Shown here one piece after another: positions 8,654 to 18,722 of a DNA stretch of 64,000 nt (position 1 is the stretch's first letter; the number at the start of each line of letters is the position of its first letter). The notes below the pieces were generated by a model. It saw only the letters and a list, made by a program, of their open reading frames with translations, searched no databases and was not told where the DNA came from. The DNA comes from Gemmatimonadetes bacterium 2013_60CM_65_52 (GTDB taxonomy: Bacteria; Gemmatimonadota; Gemmatimonadetes; Gemmatimonadales; Gemmatimonadaceae). The position numbers were made by a program, and so were the translations under genes. The DNA lies in NCBI GenBank assembly GCA_002215645.1, contig NGFI01000005.1, positions 798,678 to 862,677 on the forward strand. Reading direction: 5' to 3'.

Positions 8654-11101
8654 TCACCGCGGCAGACTGCGCAGTACGGCGCCGAGTGCGTCAAACGCCC
8701 GGCCAAACGCGCTCCAGTCGCCGCGCGACAACGCATCCCGCATCGCCCGATACAGGCTGTCGGCTCGCCCACGGGCTGTCGGTGCCACGGCGTTCTCGTT
8801 TCCGCGCACCGGCGGCGAGGCGCCCACTGCCGTGGCCAGGGTGACGCCGACCCGCACCGTGTCCGACATGAGCGTGCTCACGTGCGACAGCGTCGGCACC
8901 GCACCCAAACGGTTCACGAATGACGGCTGCACGTACATCGGCCGTCCGCTCACAGGCACCACGCGCAGCGGTGCTCGCGCGGCGCCGGTCTCGTGAAGCA
9001 GCGTGTCGGCCGCATGCAGCCGATCGACGACGGCGCCCCACCGTTGGCCATCACTCGTCACCGGAATCCAGGATGTACCGCGCAACGAGCCTCCCGACGC
9101 CGCGATGACTCCACGGACGCGCTCGGTCGAATCGAGGAGCGTCCACAGTGCACTCACGCCAGTGAGCGACGGAATGACTGCCCGCGTGGGCTCGCGACTG
9201 GACGAGTCCGCCCCGTCCGACGAGGCGAGGTGCCGCGTCTCCACACTGTCGAACAGGAAGCCGGCCGCGGCGAACGCGAGCGCCTGGCTCCGGGCAAGAT
9301 CGGTCATCGGCGGCAGCGCGGCGATCACGGATCGTGTGGCGCCCTGCGACCGAAACATGCCTGGAAACTGCGACATCCAGCTCAGCGTGACGGGATCGGG
9401 TACGGCGTCGGGAACGAATCGCACGCGTCCCGATGCAGCGTGCACGAGCGCTGTCGCGGCGTGCTGAAGGTACCCGCGATCCTCGCCGAGAATCGTGAAG
9501 CGCTGCGATAGCGGATACGTTGCGGACGAGGCGTAGAGCTCGATGACCCAGTAAAGCGAGTCGTCGGCAATGAGCGGCACGACTTCGCCGCCCTGCACGA
9601 AGAATGGCGCGAGCGCCTGGACGCGCGCTCGAACGTCGCGATGTCGCACCATGATCGGCCGGTTCGCGGGAACCTCGCCGAACAACAGCCTGAAATTCTG
9701 GAGGCTCCACGCGTGCATCAGCCGCGAGCGCGTCGAGACCATTTCGACGCCGGCGATCTGCTGAAGGGAATCGGAGAGGACGCTGTAGGTCGGCGCGGAG
9801 TCGTACACGATCGGCTCCCCCGCGAGAAACTCGTCCGCGTTGCCTGTTGCGCCGACGTGCACCGGGTGACCTCGATCATCGACGGCCGCCACATCGTAAC
9901 GGCTCACCGCCCAGACGTCGCGCGGATCGCGTTCGCTTTCAGCGCCCCGTTCCACGATGGCCGCGGTGACTCCACCCGGCCCTTCGGTCCAGGCGGGACC
10001 GTCGCCGAATACGCGAACCCGTCTTGTGCGCTCTGCCGCACGTGTGAGCGCACCTCCGTCCCAGATTGCCAGCCGCGTTGCCACGTCGGCTCGCGTCGCG
10101 AACCCCGCGCCGACGGAGTCCGGATGGATCCGATCGACAGCGAAGGCTCGGCGCGTATAGGTAAGGCGCGTTCCGATGTACGGCAGCTCCTGCTTGCGCC
10201 GGTCCCGTGGGTCCACCGATCGCCTCACCACGAGTGGGGCGACCGTTCGCGCGAGAAACGACAGGAGGAGCACCGCGGTAACGGCCGAGAATGCGATCCG
10301 CATCTGTCCGGTCCACCCTGACCAGGCGACCACGAGCGCCGCGCACATCGTCACCACGGACAGCAACAACGTGGCTGGGACGCTGATCCGATGATCCACG
10401 TTCGTGAACAGTCCACCGGTTCCGCTGCCGCTTGACAGCAGGCGATACATCCCCAGGCGGTAGCTCCACGCCAGCATGAGCAGGAGCACTGCTCCGAGCA
10501 TTGTGAAGTGGCGCCGCACATACGCCGACACGTAGAGCGAGCCGCGGTCCCAGCGCAGACTCGGCGTGAGCGCATAGAGCGTCACCACGAGCGCGCACAC
10601 GACGGCGAGCACGATGACGGCCCACGCATGGAGCGCCGCTTCGAATGGCAGCCAGTACACGAAGAAGCCGAGATCGGCGTTGAAGTACGGATCCAGCTCG
10701 CCAAACGGCTTTCCGGTCTTAGCGAGGAGCGCTTCGTGCCAATGCTCCGCCGGAAGCGCGAGCACGATGCCCAGCACCACGGAGAGGGCTGCGACAACGG
10801 CAAGGAGATAGCGTCCGGGCACCTCCTCGCCGATCTCGATGTTCCCGATTCGCCGTGGAAGGACGAGCGAGACCACCGATTGTCTGACGGCGTAGAGATT
10901 TGCGAACGCAAATACCGCGGCAATGGCGAACGACCCGCCGACCAGCAGGACGGTCGCGAGCACCCGGGCGCGCCACACCTCGCCGGCGCCGAGCGCGACG
11001 TACCAGTGATAGTCGGCGTAGAGCGTCGCGCACCAGCGGCCGATCAGCAGAAAGAGAGCGGCTGCAATCACCGTCCCGCCGGTGATGCGACGCGCGCTCA
11101 C
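8654..11101 (-). CDS. UPF0182 family large membrane protein
   Basis: An 815-residue integral membrane protein of UPF0182 (COG1615), a family without known function. The N-terminal third has about seven hydrophobic segments (roughly residues 7-27, 46-70, 98-118, 160-180, 205-222, 240-262 and 270-290). A large, probably extracytoplasmic domain rich in beta strands follows, including the family-like RRKQELPYIGTRLTYTRRAF transition. The C-terminus is polar. The GTG start at 11101 lies one base after the phosphohexomutase stop, so the two are likely co-transcribed. Any link to surface polysaccharide is speculation from that neighbour. Confidence 0.82.
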   Translation of the reverse strand: MSARRITGGTVIAAALFLLIGRWCATLYADYHWYVALGAGEVWRARVLATVLLVGGSFAIAAVFAFANLYAVRQSVVSLVLPRRIGNIEIGEEVPGRYLLAVVAALSVVLGIVLALPAEHWHEALLAKTGKPFGELDPYFNADLGFFVYWLPFEAALHAWAVIVLAVVCALVVTLYALTPSLRWDRGSLYVSAYVRRHFTMLGAVLLLMLAWSYRLGMYRLLSSGSGTGGLFTNVDHRISVPATLLLSVVTMCAALVVAWSGWTGQMRIAFSAVTAVLLLSFLARTVAPLVVRRSVDPRDRRKQELPYIGTRLTYTRRAFAVDRIHPDSVGAGFATRADVATRLAIWDGGALTRAAERTRRVRVFGDGPAWTEGPGGVTAAIVERGAESERDPRDVWAVSRYDVAAVDDRGHPVHVGATGNADEFLAGEPIVYDSAPTYSVLSDSLQQIAGVEMVSTRSRLMHAWSLQNFRLLFGEVPANRPIMVRHRDVRARVQALAPFFVQGGEVVPLIADDSLYWVIELYASSATYPLSQRFTILGEDRGYLQHAATALVHAASGRVRFVPDAVPDPVTLSWMSQFPGMFRSQGATRSVIAALPPMTDLARSQALAFAAAGFLFDSVETRHLASSDGADSSSREPTRAVIPSLTGVSALWTLLDSTERVRGVIAASGGSLRGTSWIPVTSDGQRWGAVVDRLHAADTLLHETGAARAPLRVVPVSGRPMYVQPSFVNRLGAVPTLSHVSTLMSDTVRVGVTLATAVGASPPVRGNENAVAPTARGRADSLYRAMRDALSRGDWSAFGRAFDALGAVLRSLPR

Positions 11102-11102
11102 G

Positions 11103-12470
11103 TCAGACGCTCACGCCCTGCGCCCGAATCCAGCTCTCCATCTCGTCCCGGATCTGCGCGAGCCTTTCGGGCGTGCGCGCCTCGTAGCGGGTCACGAGAA
11201 TCGGCTGCGTGTTCGACGCGCGGATCAGCCCCCATCCATCGCCGAACAGGACGCGGACTCCGTCCACGTCGATCACGTCATAGCGGGCTCGGAAGTACTT
11301 CACGGCGCGGTCCACGAGCTCGAACTTGCGCTCGTCACCGCATTCGACGCGAATCTCGGGAGTCGAGTAGTACTCGGGCACGTCGCTCAGCAACTCACGC
11401 ACGGTCTTGCGGGACGACGACACGATGCGCAGCAGCCGGGCGGCGGCGTACAGCGCATCATCGTGCCCGTAGAAGCCCTCGCTGAAGAACATGTGCCCCG
11501 ACATCTCTCCCGCCAGCGGAGCGCCCTCCTCCTTCATCTTGTCCTTGATGAGGGAGTGGCCGGTCTTCCACATGACGGGCGTTCCGCCGGCGCGCGCGAT
11601 CTCGTCAGAGAGCGCCTGGCTGCATTTCACGTCGAAGATGATCGGTTGGCCGGTGCCCGTTCTCGCCAGCACGTCGCGGGCGTAGAGAATGAGAATGTGG
11701 TCTCCCCAGATGATGCGTCCGGTCTCGTCCACCAGGCCGATGCGATCGGCGTCACCGTCGAAGGCGAGGCCCAGCTCGGCGCCCTCTTTTCGGACGACGG
11801 TAATGAGATCCTCGAGGTTGGCGGGCACCGTCGGATCAGGATGGTGATTCGGAAACGTACCGTCGCTCTCGGTAAAGAGCCCAATTGCGTCGACGCCCAG
11901 CGCGCGCAGGAGGCGCGGCGCCACGAGCGCCCCAACGGCATTGCCGCAGTCATAGGCAATGCGCATCGGCCTGCCGAGTGGGCCGGCGCGCTGCACGAGG
12001 TCCGTGACATATCGGTCGATGACCGCTTCCTCGCGGACAGATCCCCGTCCCTTCGGCGCCGCCTCCGACGTGATTAGCGCGAGCAGATGCTGAAGGTCGT
12101 GGCCGTGAAGAGACTCGGTACCAAAGCACAGCTTGAAGCCGTTGTACTCCGCCGGATTGTGGGATCCGGTAATCTGGATCCCGCCGATGACGGGCAGGTG
12201 ATGCAGTGACCAGTACATCACCGGCGTCGGCACGATGCCGATGTCCACCACGTCCACACCGGCGCTCGTGAACCCCTCCACGAGAGCGTTGCGCAGCTTC
12301 TCGCCCGAGGGGCGGTTGTCCCGACCCACGGCGACGGCACCCGTAACACCGCGCTCTTTCATGAGCGCGGCGTAGGCTCCCCCGATGGCGTGTGCCGCCT
12401 CCTCGGTGAGATCCTTGTCCACGATGCCGCGGACGTCGTTCTGCCGGAAAATGCCTGCTGCGATCGTCAT
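11103..12470 (-). CDS. manB: Phosphomannomutase/phosphoglucomutase (AlgC/ManB type)
   Basis: Alpha-D-phosphohexomutase of 455 residues that moves phosphate between C6 and C1 of mannose or glucose, feeding nucleotide-sugar and surface glycan synthesis. All four domain signatures are present. ITGSHNP holds the phosphoserine loop, DGDADR is the metal loop, GEMSGH is the sugar-binding loop, and RASNTQP is the phosphate-binding site. GEMSGH with RASNTxP is characteristic of the AlgC-like dual-specificity group rather than GlmM. The ATG is at 12470, 43 bp downstream of nuoN and behind a hairpin. Confidence 0.93.
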   Translation of the reverse strand: MTIAAGIFRQNDVRGIVDKDLTEEAAHAIGGAYAALMKERGVTGAVAVGRDNRPSGEKLRNALVEGFTSAGVDVVDIGIVPTPVMYWSLHHLPVIGGIQITGSHNPAEYNGFKLCFGTESLHGHDLQHLLALITSEAAPKGRGSVREEAVIDRYVTDLVQRAGPLGRPMRIAYDCGNAVGALVAPRLLRALGVDAIGLFTESDGTFPNHHPDPTVPANLEDLITVVRKEGAELGLAFDGDADRIGLVDETGRIIWGDHILILYARDVLARTGTGQPIIFDVKCSQALSDEIARAGGTPVMWKTGHSLIKDKMKEEGAPLAGEMSGHMFFSEGFYGHDDALYAAARLLRIVSSSRKTVRELLSDVPEYYSTPEIRVECGDERKFELVDRAVKYFRARYDVIDVDGVRVLFGDGWGLIRASNTQPILVTRYEARTPERLAQIRDEMESWIRAQGVSV

Positions 12471-12485
12471 GGCGGGAAAGACAGA

Positions 12486-12506
12486 GGGGCCGCGGAGGGC
12501 GGCCCC
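12486..12506 (-). terminator. Likely rho-independent terminator behind nuoN
   Basis: An eight-base perfect stem (GGGGCCGC at 12486-12493 with GCGGCCCC at 12499-12506) encloses a five-base loop. On the minus strand it follows the nuoN stop by about 7 bases and is trailed by a T-rich TCTGTCTTT. It lies just before the phosphohexomutase ATG. It is the best terminator candidate for the 14-gene nuo operon. The U tract is interrupted, so some readthrough into the next gene is possible. Confidence 0.55.
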
Positions 12507-12513
12507 GCCAAGT

Positions 12514-14049
12514 CTAGTGTGTCAGGGCTGCCTGTCGGGCGGGAGCGGTCTTTACAGGAGGGACGTAAGCGCCCAGGCGCGGCGTGCCTCTGACGACGTA
12601 TCGAACCGTTTGATCCGGGAAGATGCCGAGAATGAGGATCGCGGCCGCCGTCGCCACCATGACGAATCGCGTCCAGCCGGGCGTCGGCGTGACGGCCTCG
12701 CTGTTCGCGGGGCGAGGGCGCATGAACATCACCATGATGACGTAGAGATAGTAACCCGCCGAGACGACCGTCGTGAGCACGAGCGTGACGGCCAGAGCAA
12801 TCTGCGGCTCCTCGGCTTGCAGGGCGGCCTTCAATACGTACCACTTTGCGAAAAAGCCGATGCCGCCGAACACCGGGAATCCCAGAAGCGCGAGCATGTA
12901 CACTGCCATGGCGACGGCGAGCCACGGGCGCTCGGTCCACAGTCCGCTCAGATCCTCGGTCGTGACCGGTGCGTCGCCGCGCGACAACACGACGATGACG
13001 GCAAATGCGCCGAACGTCGCGAGCGTGTAGGCCAGGAGATAGAAGAGCATTGCGGACGCGCCCTGCATGCTGCCGGCGGCCACCGCGACAAGCAGGAAGC
13101 CCGCATGCGCGATGGATGAATAGGCCAGCATGCGCTTCACGTTGCGTTGGAGCAACCCGATGGTGTTTCCCACCACCATCGTGGCGATGGCCAGCATCGC
13201 CACGGCGCGGTGCCAGGTTCCGATCTCGGCGTTGAATGCCTCCAGCCACACGCGCAGAAATGCAGCGAAGGCAGCAGTCTTCACCGTCGCCGCCATGTAC
13301 GCCGTCACGGGATTCGGCGACCCGTCGTACACGTCTGGCGCCCACATGTGAAACGGCACCGACGAGACCTTGAATCCGAATCCGACGAGCAGAAGAGCCA
13401 TGCCGATCAGCAGGAGGGGACTGCTGCCCAGCTGGAGCTCCACGACTCGCTGATGAATCTCGTAGAGGCCGGTCGTCCCCGTGGCGCCGTAGACGAGCGC
13501 AATGCCGTACAGGAGAATCGCCGTCGAGAACGCGCCAAGGAGAAAATATTTGAGCGCCCCCTCGGCTCCACGGACGCTGCGGCGATTCAGTCCCGCAAGC
13601 GCGTAGATCGACACCGACATCAACTCGATGCCGAGGAAGACGATCATCAGGTCGCGCGCAGCGGCCATCAGCATCATGCCGCTGGAGGCCAGCAGCATGA
13701 GGACGTGCGTCTCCGCCGTGGTCGTGCCCATCCGGTCGTTGTCGTCGATGCCCAGCGCAAGCGCTGCGATGGTGCCGAGCAGGACGATGACGTCCACCAT
13801 GAAGCGGAAGCTGTCGGCCGCGATGGGGCCGTCCGTCACATGCCCCTGATGGAAGAGCATGTACAGCACCGCTCCGAGCGTCGCGACGCAGAGCCAGATG
13901 GACGCCAGGCCGATAGTGCGCTGATGCGCGGCGGATTCACGGCGCCACACCGCCCACAGCAGCAGCACCATGGCGCCGCCCATCAAGAGCAGGTCCGGAA
14001 ACAAGGCCGCCGTGAGGTCGGCCGGATGCGACAGATCGAAGATCGGCAT
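12514..14049 (-). CDS. nuoN: NADH:quinone oxidoreductase subunit N
   Basis: Antiporter-like proton-pumping membrane subunit of complex I, 511 residues with about 14 transmembrane helices. Family landmarks are the conserved FKVSSVPFHMWAPDVYDGSP segment on the lysine helix, the discontinuous helix region after it, and KWYVLKAA near the C-terminus. The ATG at 14049 shares one base with the nuoM stop (TGATG), which excludes the upstream in-frame extension. It is the last gene of the operon. Confidence 0.96.
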   Translation of the reverse strand: MPIFDLSHPADLTAALFPDLLLMGGAMVLLLWAVWRRESAAHQRTIGLASIWLCVATLGAVLYMLFHQGHVTDGPIAADSFRFMVDVIVLLGTIAALALGIDDNDRMGTTTAETHVLMLLASSGMMLMAAARDLMIVFLGIELMSVSIYALAGLNRRSVRGAEGALKYFLLGAFSTAILLYGIALVYGATGTTGLYEIHQRVVELQLGSSPLLLIGMALLLVGFGFKVSSVPFHMWAPDVYDGSPNPVTAYMAATVKTAAFAAFLRVWLEAFNAEIGTWHRAVAMLAIATMVVGNTIGLLQRNVKRMLAYSSIAHAGFLLVAVAAGSMQGASAMLFYLLAYTLATFGAFAVIVVLSRGDAPVTTEDLSGLWTERPWLAVAMAVYMLALLGFPVFGGIGFFAKWYVLKAALQAEEPQIALAVTLVLTTVVSAGYYLYVIMVMFMRPRPANSEAVTPTPGWTRFVMVATAAAILILGIFPDQTVRYVVRGTPRLGAYVPPVKTAPARQAALTH

Positions 14050-15641
14050 CAGCGACCCCGCGCCGAGAGCGTCGCCGGCGGCGCCAAGCGCGTCTCCACG
14101 AGCCTCACGAACTGCTCCGCGGCGGGCTGCATCCTCCGCAGCACGGGCGCCGGGTACACGCCGAGCCACACGATGCAGGCCAGAATGGGCGCCAGCAGCG
14201 CGAGCTCACGCCGGTTCAGATCGGGCACGTGTTCGTTTTCCGGCTTGTCGAGCGGATTGAAGAGAATGCGCTGCACTGCCCACAGAAGGTATGCGGCCGC
14301 AATGATGACGCTGGTTGCGGAGATGACGGCGAGAATCGGGTACGTCCGGTACGAACCGAGCAGAACGAGGAACTCGCCCACGAACCCGTTGGTCCCGGGC
14401 ACGCCGATGGAGCTCAGGGAGACAAAGACCAGGATGGCGGAGAACATCGGGACCACCTTCGCAATGCCGCCATACGCCGCGATCATTCGCGTGTGGCGCC
14501 GCTCGTAGATCATGCCGATCAGGAAGAAGAGCGCGCCCGTGGAGAGGCCGTGATTGATCATGACCATGAGCGCGCCTTGCACGCTCTGGACAGTCAGCGC
14601 GAAGATGCCCAGCATCACGAAGCCCAGATGGCTGACCGAGCTATACGCCACCAGCTTCTTGAAGTCGGGTTGCACCAGCGAGACGAGCGCGCCGTAGACG
14701 ATGCCGATGACCGCGAGCGTCAGAATGGCGCCGCGAATACCGGGGCTCATGGCCGCGGTCGGGAAGAGCGGTACGGCGAGGCGCAGGAAGCCGAACGTCC
14801 CGAGCTTGAGCATGATCGCAGCAAGCACGACGGAGCCGGCAGTGGGTGCCTCGACGTGCGCGTCAGGAAGCCATGTGTGGAACGGAAACATGGGCACCTT
14901 CACCGCAAACGCGAGGAAGAAGGCGCCGAACAACCATGCCGCAACCGTCGGCTCCAGATGCACCGTGGAGAGGATGGCGTCGTAGGAGAAGTTGGGCACG
15001 CCGGCCGCAAGAGGATCGCGGGCGGCGAGGCCGAGATAGATGATGCCCACCAGCATGAGGAGCGAGCCGATCATCGTATAGATGAAGAACTTCAAGCTGG
15101 CGTAGATGCGCCGCTGCCCTCCCCAGATACCGACGATGAAGTACATCGGTACCAGCATGACCTCCCACATCACATAGAAGAGGAAGAGGTCGAGCGCCAT
15201 GAATACGCCGAGCATGCCAGCCGTCAGCACGAGCAGCAGCGCATAGTACGCGGCGGTCTTCTGCCGTACCGACGTCCAGCTCCCCAGAGAGGCGAGGAAC
15301 ATCATGAAGGTGGTGAGCAGCACCATCATGAGCGAAATGCCGTCGAGGCCGAGCGTGAAGCGCGCGCCCCACGATGGAATCCACGCGACGTCGAAGCGCT
15401 GCTGCCAGCCGCTCGTCCCAGGATCGAACGCCCACCAGAGGCCAACGGACAGCAGGAATTCGAGACCAAAGCACCACGTCGCCAGGCTGCGTGGCCGCGC
15501 CGCCGCACCGGTGGCGACCTCGTCTCCGCCCGACGCACCGCGGCCGCTCACCAGCACCGCGGCCGCACCGATCAATGGCAACGCGAGGAGGACCGGAAGA
15601 ATCCACCGGTCATATCCAACGGAGAGCAGAAACTCGCGCAT
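14049..15641 (-). CDS. nuoM: NADH:quinone oxidoreductase subunit M
   Basis: Antiporter-like subunit M of complex I, 530 residues. It shows LGLDGISLMMVLLTTF, the glutamate helix YVMWEVMLVPMYF, and the lysine helix VKVPMFPFHTWLPDAHVEAP that are diagnostic for NuoM. The ATG is at 15641, three bases behind the nuoL stop. Hydrophobicity is continuous, as expected for 14 membrane helices. It works with NuoL and NuoN as a proton-translocating channel in the inner membrane. Confidence 0.97.
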   Translation of the reverse strand: MREFLLSVGYDRWILPVLLALPLIGAAAVLVSGRGASGGDEVATGAAARPRSLATWCFGLEFLLSVGLWWAFDPGTSGWQQRFDVAWIPSWGARFTLGLDGISLMMVLLTTFMMFLASLGSWTSVRQKTAAYYALLLVLTAGMLGVFMALDLFLFYVMWEVMLVPMYFIVGIWGGQRRIYASLKFFIYTMIGSLLMLVGIIYLGLAARDPLAAGVPNFSYDAILSTVHLEPTVAAWLFGAFFLAFAVKVPMFPFHTWLPDAHVEAPTAGSVVLAAIMLKLGTFGFLRLAVPLFPTAAMSPGIRGAILTLAVIGIVYGALVSLVQPDFKKLVAYSSVSHLGFVMLGIFALTVQSVQGALMVMINHGLSTGALFFLIGMIYERRHTRMIAAYGGIAKVVPMFSAILVFVSLSSIGVPGTNGFVGEFLVLLGSYRTYPILAVISATSVIIAAAYLLWAVQRILFNPLDKPENEHVPDLNRRELALLAPILACIVWLGVYPAPVLRRMQPAAEQFVRLVETRLAPPATLSARGR

Positions 15642-15644
15642 GCG

Positions 15645-17882
15645 TTACCGGAAGGAGAAAGCGCCAAGAACGAACAGCATGCCGATCACGAGCACCCAGG
15701 CATAGGTGCCAACCTGCCCCGATTGGAGCTGAGAACCGAACCATCCCAAGGATCTCGGCAACAGCCCACCCATGCGCACGGCGCCGGGAGCGCTGTCGTC
15801 GTCCTTGCTCTGGAGAAACAGACGTGTGAGGCCGTCGATGAGACCGACGTCGATGCCGCGCCATAGCAGCGAACGTGACGTGGCGACGATGGGCTGCACG
15901 ATGGCCGCATCGTACAATTCGTCCACATAGTACTTGTTGAGCAATACTTCCTCGACGCCGTGCTCGGGCGGCGAGGCGCTTGCAGGGACAAGACGCTCGG
16001 GCTTGAGGCGCACAAAGGCGAGTGCGATGCCCGCCAGCGCAATCAGGACCGCCACGCCGATGAGCATGAGCTCCGTGGAGTGTGCGATCTCCGCTGGCGC
16101 CCCGTTGGTGAGACGCAGTGTGCTCTCACCCACGATCGGCTCGAGCCAATGCTCCAGCACTCCGACCGGTCCCGCCGGAATGATCCCCGGAAGATTGAAC
16201 CATCCGCCGACGACGCTCAGAATGCCGAGCGCAACGAGCGGCCCCGTCATCACCCACGGCGCCTCGGCCAGATGCTCGCGCTCGCGATCACCGGTGCGGT
16301 TCGGGCCGTGGAACGTGTAGAGCATCATGCGGGTCATGTATACGGCGGTCATGAACGCCGTCGCCAAGCCAAGCACGTAGCAGCTCAGAATGACGATGTT
16401 TCCAGGGATTCCGAGAAAGTGCGCCTGCGCGAGCGCCGATCCTTCATGCCGCGCGAACAGCGAGCCCAGAATCTCATCCTTGGAGAAGAACCCAGCGAAC
16501 GGAGGCACGCCCGCGATCGCGAGCGTCGCGGCCCACATCAGCGCCCATGTGATGGGCAGGTACGTGCGTAGCCCACCCATGTTACGCATGTCCTGCGCAT
16601 CATCGTGCTTTCCGGTGTGGTGATACGCGCGGTGCATCGCGTAGATCACCGAGCCCGAACCGAGGAATAGCAGGGCCTTGAAGAACGCGTGCGTCATCAG
16701 GTGAAACATTCCCGCGACGTACGCTCCCGAGCCCACGGCCACGAACATGTACCCCAACTGCGACACGGTGGAGTACGCGAGCACCTTCTTGATGTCCCAC
16801 TGCTTGAGCCCGATCGACGCGGCAAAAATGGCCGTGACCGAGCCGACGACCACCACGGTCAGGCTCGCGGAGGGCGCGAGCGAGAACAGCGCGTTGCTGC
16901 GCGCGATGAGATAGACACCCGCCGTCACCATCGTCGCCGCATGGATGAGCGCGGAGACGGGCGTCGGGCCCGCCATCGCGTCCGGCAGCCAGACGTACAG
17001 CGGAATCTGCGCGCTCTTGCCCGCGCAGCCGAGAAAGAGGAAGAGGCAGATCACGGTGACGAGCACGGAGCCCGCTCCGAGGCTGGACGCCGCCGCGTTC
17101 ACGCTGACGAAATCGAGCGTCCCGAGATTGGCGAACAGCATGAACATCGCCACGAGGAACCCGAAGTCGCCAATCCGATTGACGATGAACGCCTTCTTGC
17201 CCGCGTCGGCATTGGCCTTGTCGCTGAACCAGTAGCCGATGAGGAGATACGAGCAGAGCCCGACCCCCTCCCACCCGATGAACAGGATCGGATAGTTGGC
17301 GCCCAGCACGAGCACCAGCATGAAGAAGACGAACAGATTGAGGTACGCGAAGTAGCGCGGATACCCCGGGTCGTCCTGCATGTAGCCGACGCTGAAGACG
17401 TGGATCAGCATGCCGACGCCCGTGATCACGAGCACCATCACCATCGAGAGCTGATCGAGCTGGAACGCCGCGTTGATCTGGAGATCGCCGACCGGCATCC
17501 AGCTGAAGTACTGCTGCACGAAGGGCGCGTGCATCTCGCCCACACCGCGCATGGCGGCGAAAATGGCGAGCGCCAGGCCGAAGGCGAGCACCAGCACGCC
17601 AGGACCCACGAGGCTCACGAGCCCGGCGGAGCGGTGCCGCGCAATCGAATGGTGGTCGTCACCGGGCGCGCCATGCTCTTCCGATTCATGACTGACTGCG
17701 GCGTGTGCCTCATCATGCGCCGCGCTCGGATCCGACGGACCCGCCTTGTAGGCGGACGTCAGTGACAGCAGCCCGTTGATGACGAATCCAACGAACGGCA
17801 GGAGAGGAAGCAGCCAGACGAACCGCGCCACGGTATCGCTGAGGGGGTGTGCGCCCGTCGCTGCTGCGTGCTGGAGGAGCAT
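15645..17882 (-). CDS. nuoL: NADH:quinone oxidoreductase subunit L
   Basis: Distal proton-pumping subunit of complex I, 745 residues including the long C-terminal lateral helix region. Landmarks are FIGWEGVGLCSYLLIGYW and AQIPLYVWLPDAMAGPTPVSALIHAATMV-type motifs (lysine and histidine helices). An unusual feature is a hydrophilic insertion between the first two membrane helices (about residues 45-85) with seven histidines from position 56 to 83. The ATG at 17882 shares one base with the nuoK stop. Confidence 0.97.
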   Translation of the reverse strand: MLLQHAAATGAHPLSDTVARFVWLLPLLPFVGFVINGLLSLTSAYKAGPSDPSAAHDEAHAAVSHESEEHGAPGDDHHSIARHRSAGLVSLVGPGVLVLAFGLALAIFAAMRGVGEMHAPFVQQYFSWMPVGDLQINAAFQLDQLSMVMVLVITGVGMLIHVFSVGYMQDDPGYPRYFAYLNLFVFFMLVLVLGANYPILFIGWEGVGLCSYLLIGYWFSDKANADAGKKAFIVNRIGDFGFLVAMFMLFANLGTLDFVSVNAAASSLGAGSVLVTVICLFLFLGCAGKSAQIPLYVWLPDAMAGPTPVSALIHAATMVTAGVYLIARSNALFSLAPSASLTVVVVGSVTAIFAASIGLKQWDIKKVLAYSTVSQLGYMFVAVGSGAYVAGMFHLMTHAFFKALLFLGSGSVIYAMHRAYHHTGKHDDAQDMRNMGGLRTYLPITWALMWAATLAIAGVPPFAGFFSKDEILGSLFARHEGSALAQAHFLGIPGNIVILSCYVLGLATAFMTAVYMTRMMLYTFHGPNRTGDREREHLAEAPWVMTGPLVALGILSVVGGWFNLPGIIPAGPVGVLEHWLEPIVGESTLRLTNGAPAEIAHSTELMLIGVAVLIALAGIALAFVRLKPERLVPASASPPEHGVEEVLLNKYYVDELYDAAIVQPIVATSRSLLWRGIDVGLIDGLTRLFLQSKDDDSAPGAVRMGGLLPRSLGWFGSQLQSGQVGTYAWVLVIGMLFVLGAFSFR

Positions 17883-18175
17883 CAGCCCTTGAGAAGATTG
17901 ATGTTCGACAGATTGACCGTCTGCCGATGACGGTACAGCGCGATGATGATCGCGAGGCCAACGGCGGCTTCCGCAGCCGCAACCGTCATGACGAAGAACA
18001 CGAAGATCTGACCCGCGACGCCGTACACCTGCGCGAACGCCACGAAGGTGAGATTCACGGCGTTGAGCATGAGCTCCACGCACATGAACACGATGATCGC
18101 GTTACGGCGCGTGAGCACGCCGACGACGCCGATGACGAACAGCACCGCGCTGAAGAAGAGGGCTTCAGGCAGCAT
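17882..18175 (-). CDS. nuoK: NADH:quinone oxidoreductase subunit K
   Basis: Small three-helix membrane subunit of complex I, 97 residues. The two conserved membrane glutamates sit in [13 protein letters not shown] and [10 protein letters not shown], as expected for NuoK. I prefer the ATG at 18175 because GGAG lies eight bases upstream, while a GTG two codons earlier has poorer spacing. The start lies 11 bases inside the end of nuoJ. Its 3' end overlaps nuoL by one base. Confidence 0.96.
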   Translation of the reverse strand: MLPEALFFSAVLFVIGVVGVLTRRNAIIVFMCVELMLNAVNLTFVAFAQVYGVAGQIFVFFVMTVAAAEAAVGLAIIIALYRHRQTVNLSNINLLKG

Positions 18176-18722
18176 GGCCACGCTCCTTGCGCTTGCCGAG
18201 CACGACCGCGCCGACGATGGCCGCCAGCAGCAGGACGCTCGTCACCTCGAAGGCAAGCAGATAGTCTCTGAACAGAGGGCCCGCCAACGGCGCGATGGCA
18301 CCTGACTTCGCGATCTGCTCCGCGATGGCCCCTTCCGGCAGCACCAGAGATTCGGGCAGGCGAGCCTTCGTCAGCACGAGGACCTGCGACAGCATTGCCA
18401 GACCGATCCCTCCCGCCGCGAGCTTCCACCAGATGCCGCGCGCATCATCCAGCTCTGAGGGATGTCCCAGGTTGAGCAACATGATGACGAAGAGAAACAC
18501 GACCATGATGGCGCCGGCGTACACGAGCACCTGCATGACGCCGATGAACTGCGCGTCGAGCAGCACGTAGAGCGCCGCCAGGCAGAACATCGTGTTCACC
18601 AGCCACAGTGCTGCGGCCACGGGACTCCGCCGGGTCACGAAACAGACCGCGGAGATCATGGCGACGAGGCCGAAGAAATAGACGTGAAAGACGTAGAAGA
18701 GGGGCAGCTCGTTGTGCGTCAT
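18165..18722 (-). CDS. nuoJ: NADH:quinone oxidoreductase subunit J
   Basis: Five-helix membrane subunit next to the quinone cavity of complex I, 185 residues. The segment [21 protein letters not shown] is the family core, containing the pi-bulge helix. The ATG at 18722 shares one base with the nuoI TAA stop (TAATG), in keeping with the tight packing of the operon. An in-frame upstream extension would run into nuoI and is rejected. Confidence 0.96.
   Translation of the reverse strand: MTHNELPLFYVFHVYFFGLVAMISAVCFVTRRSPVAAALWLVNTMFCLAALYVLLDAQFIGVMQVLVYAGAIMVVFLFVIMLLNLGHPSELDDARGIWWKLAAGGIGLAMLSQVLVLTKARLPESLVLPEGAIAEQIAKSGAIAPLAGPLFRDYLLAFEVTSVLLLAAIVGAVVLGKRKERGHAA

Noticed and set aside
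14229-15866. 545-codon plus-strand open frame opposite nuoM
   Set aside because: Rich in Glu, Arg and His as expected for the complement of hydrophobic membrane-protein codons; no family similarity.
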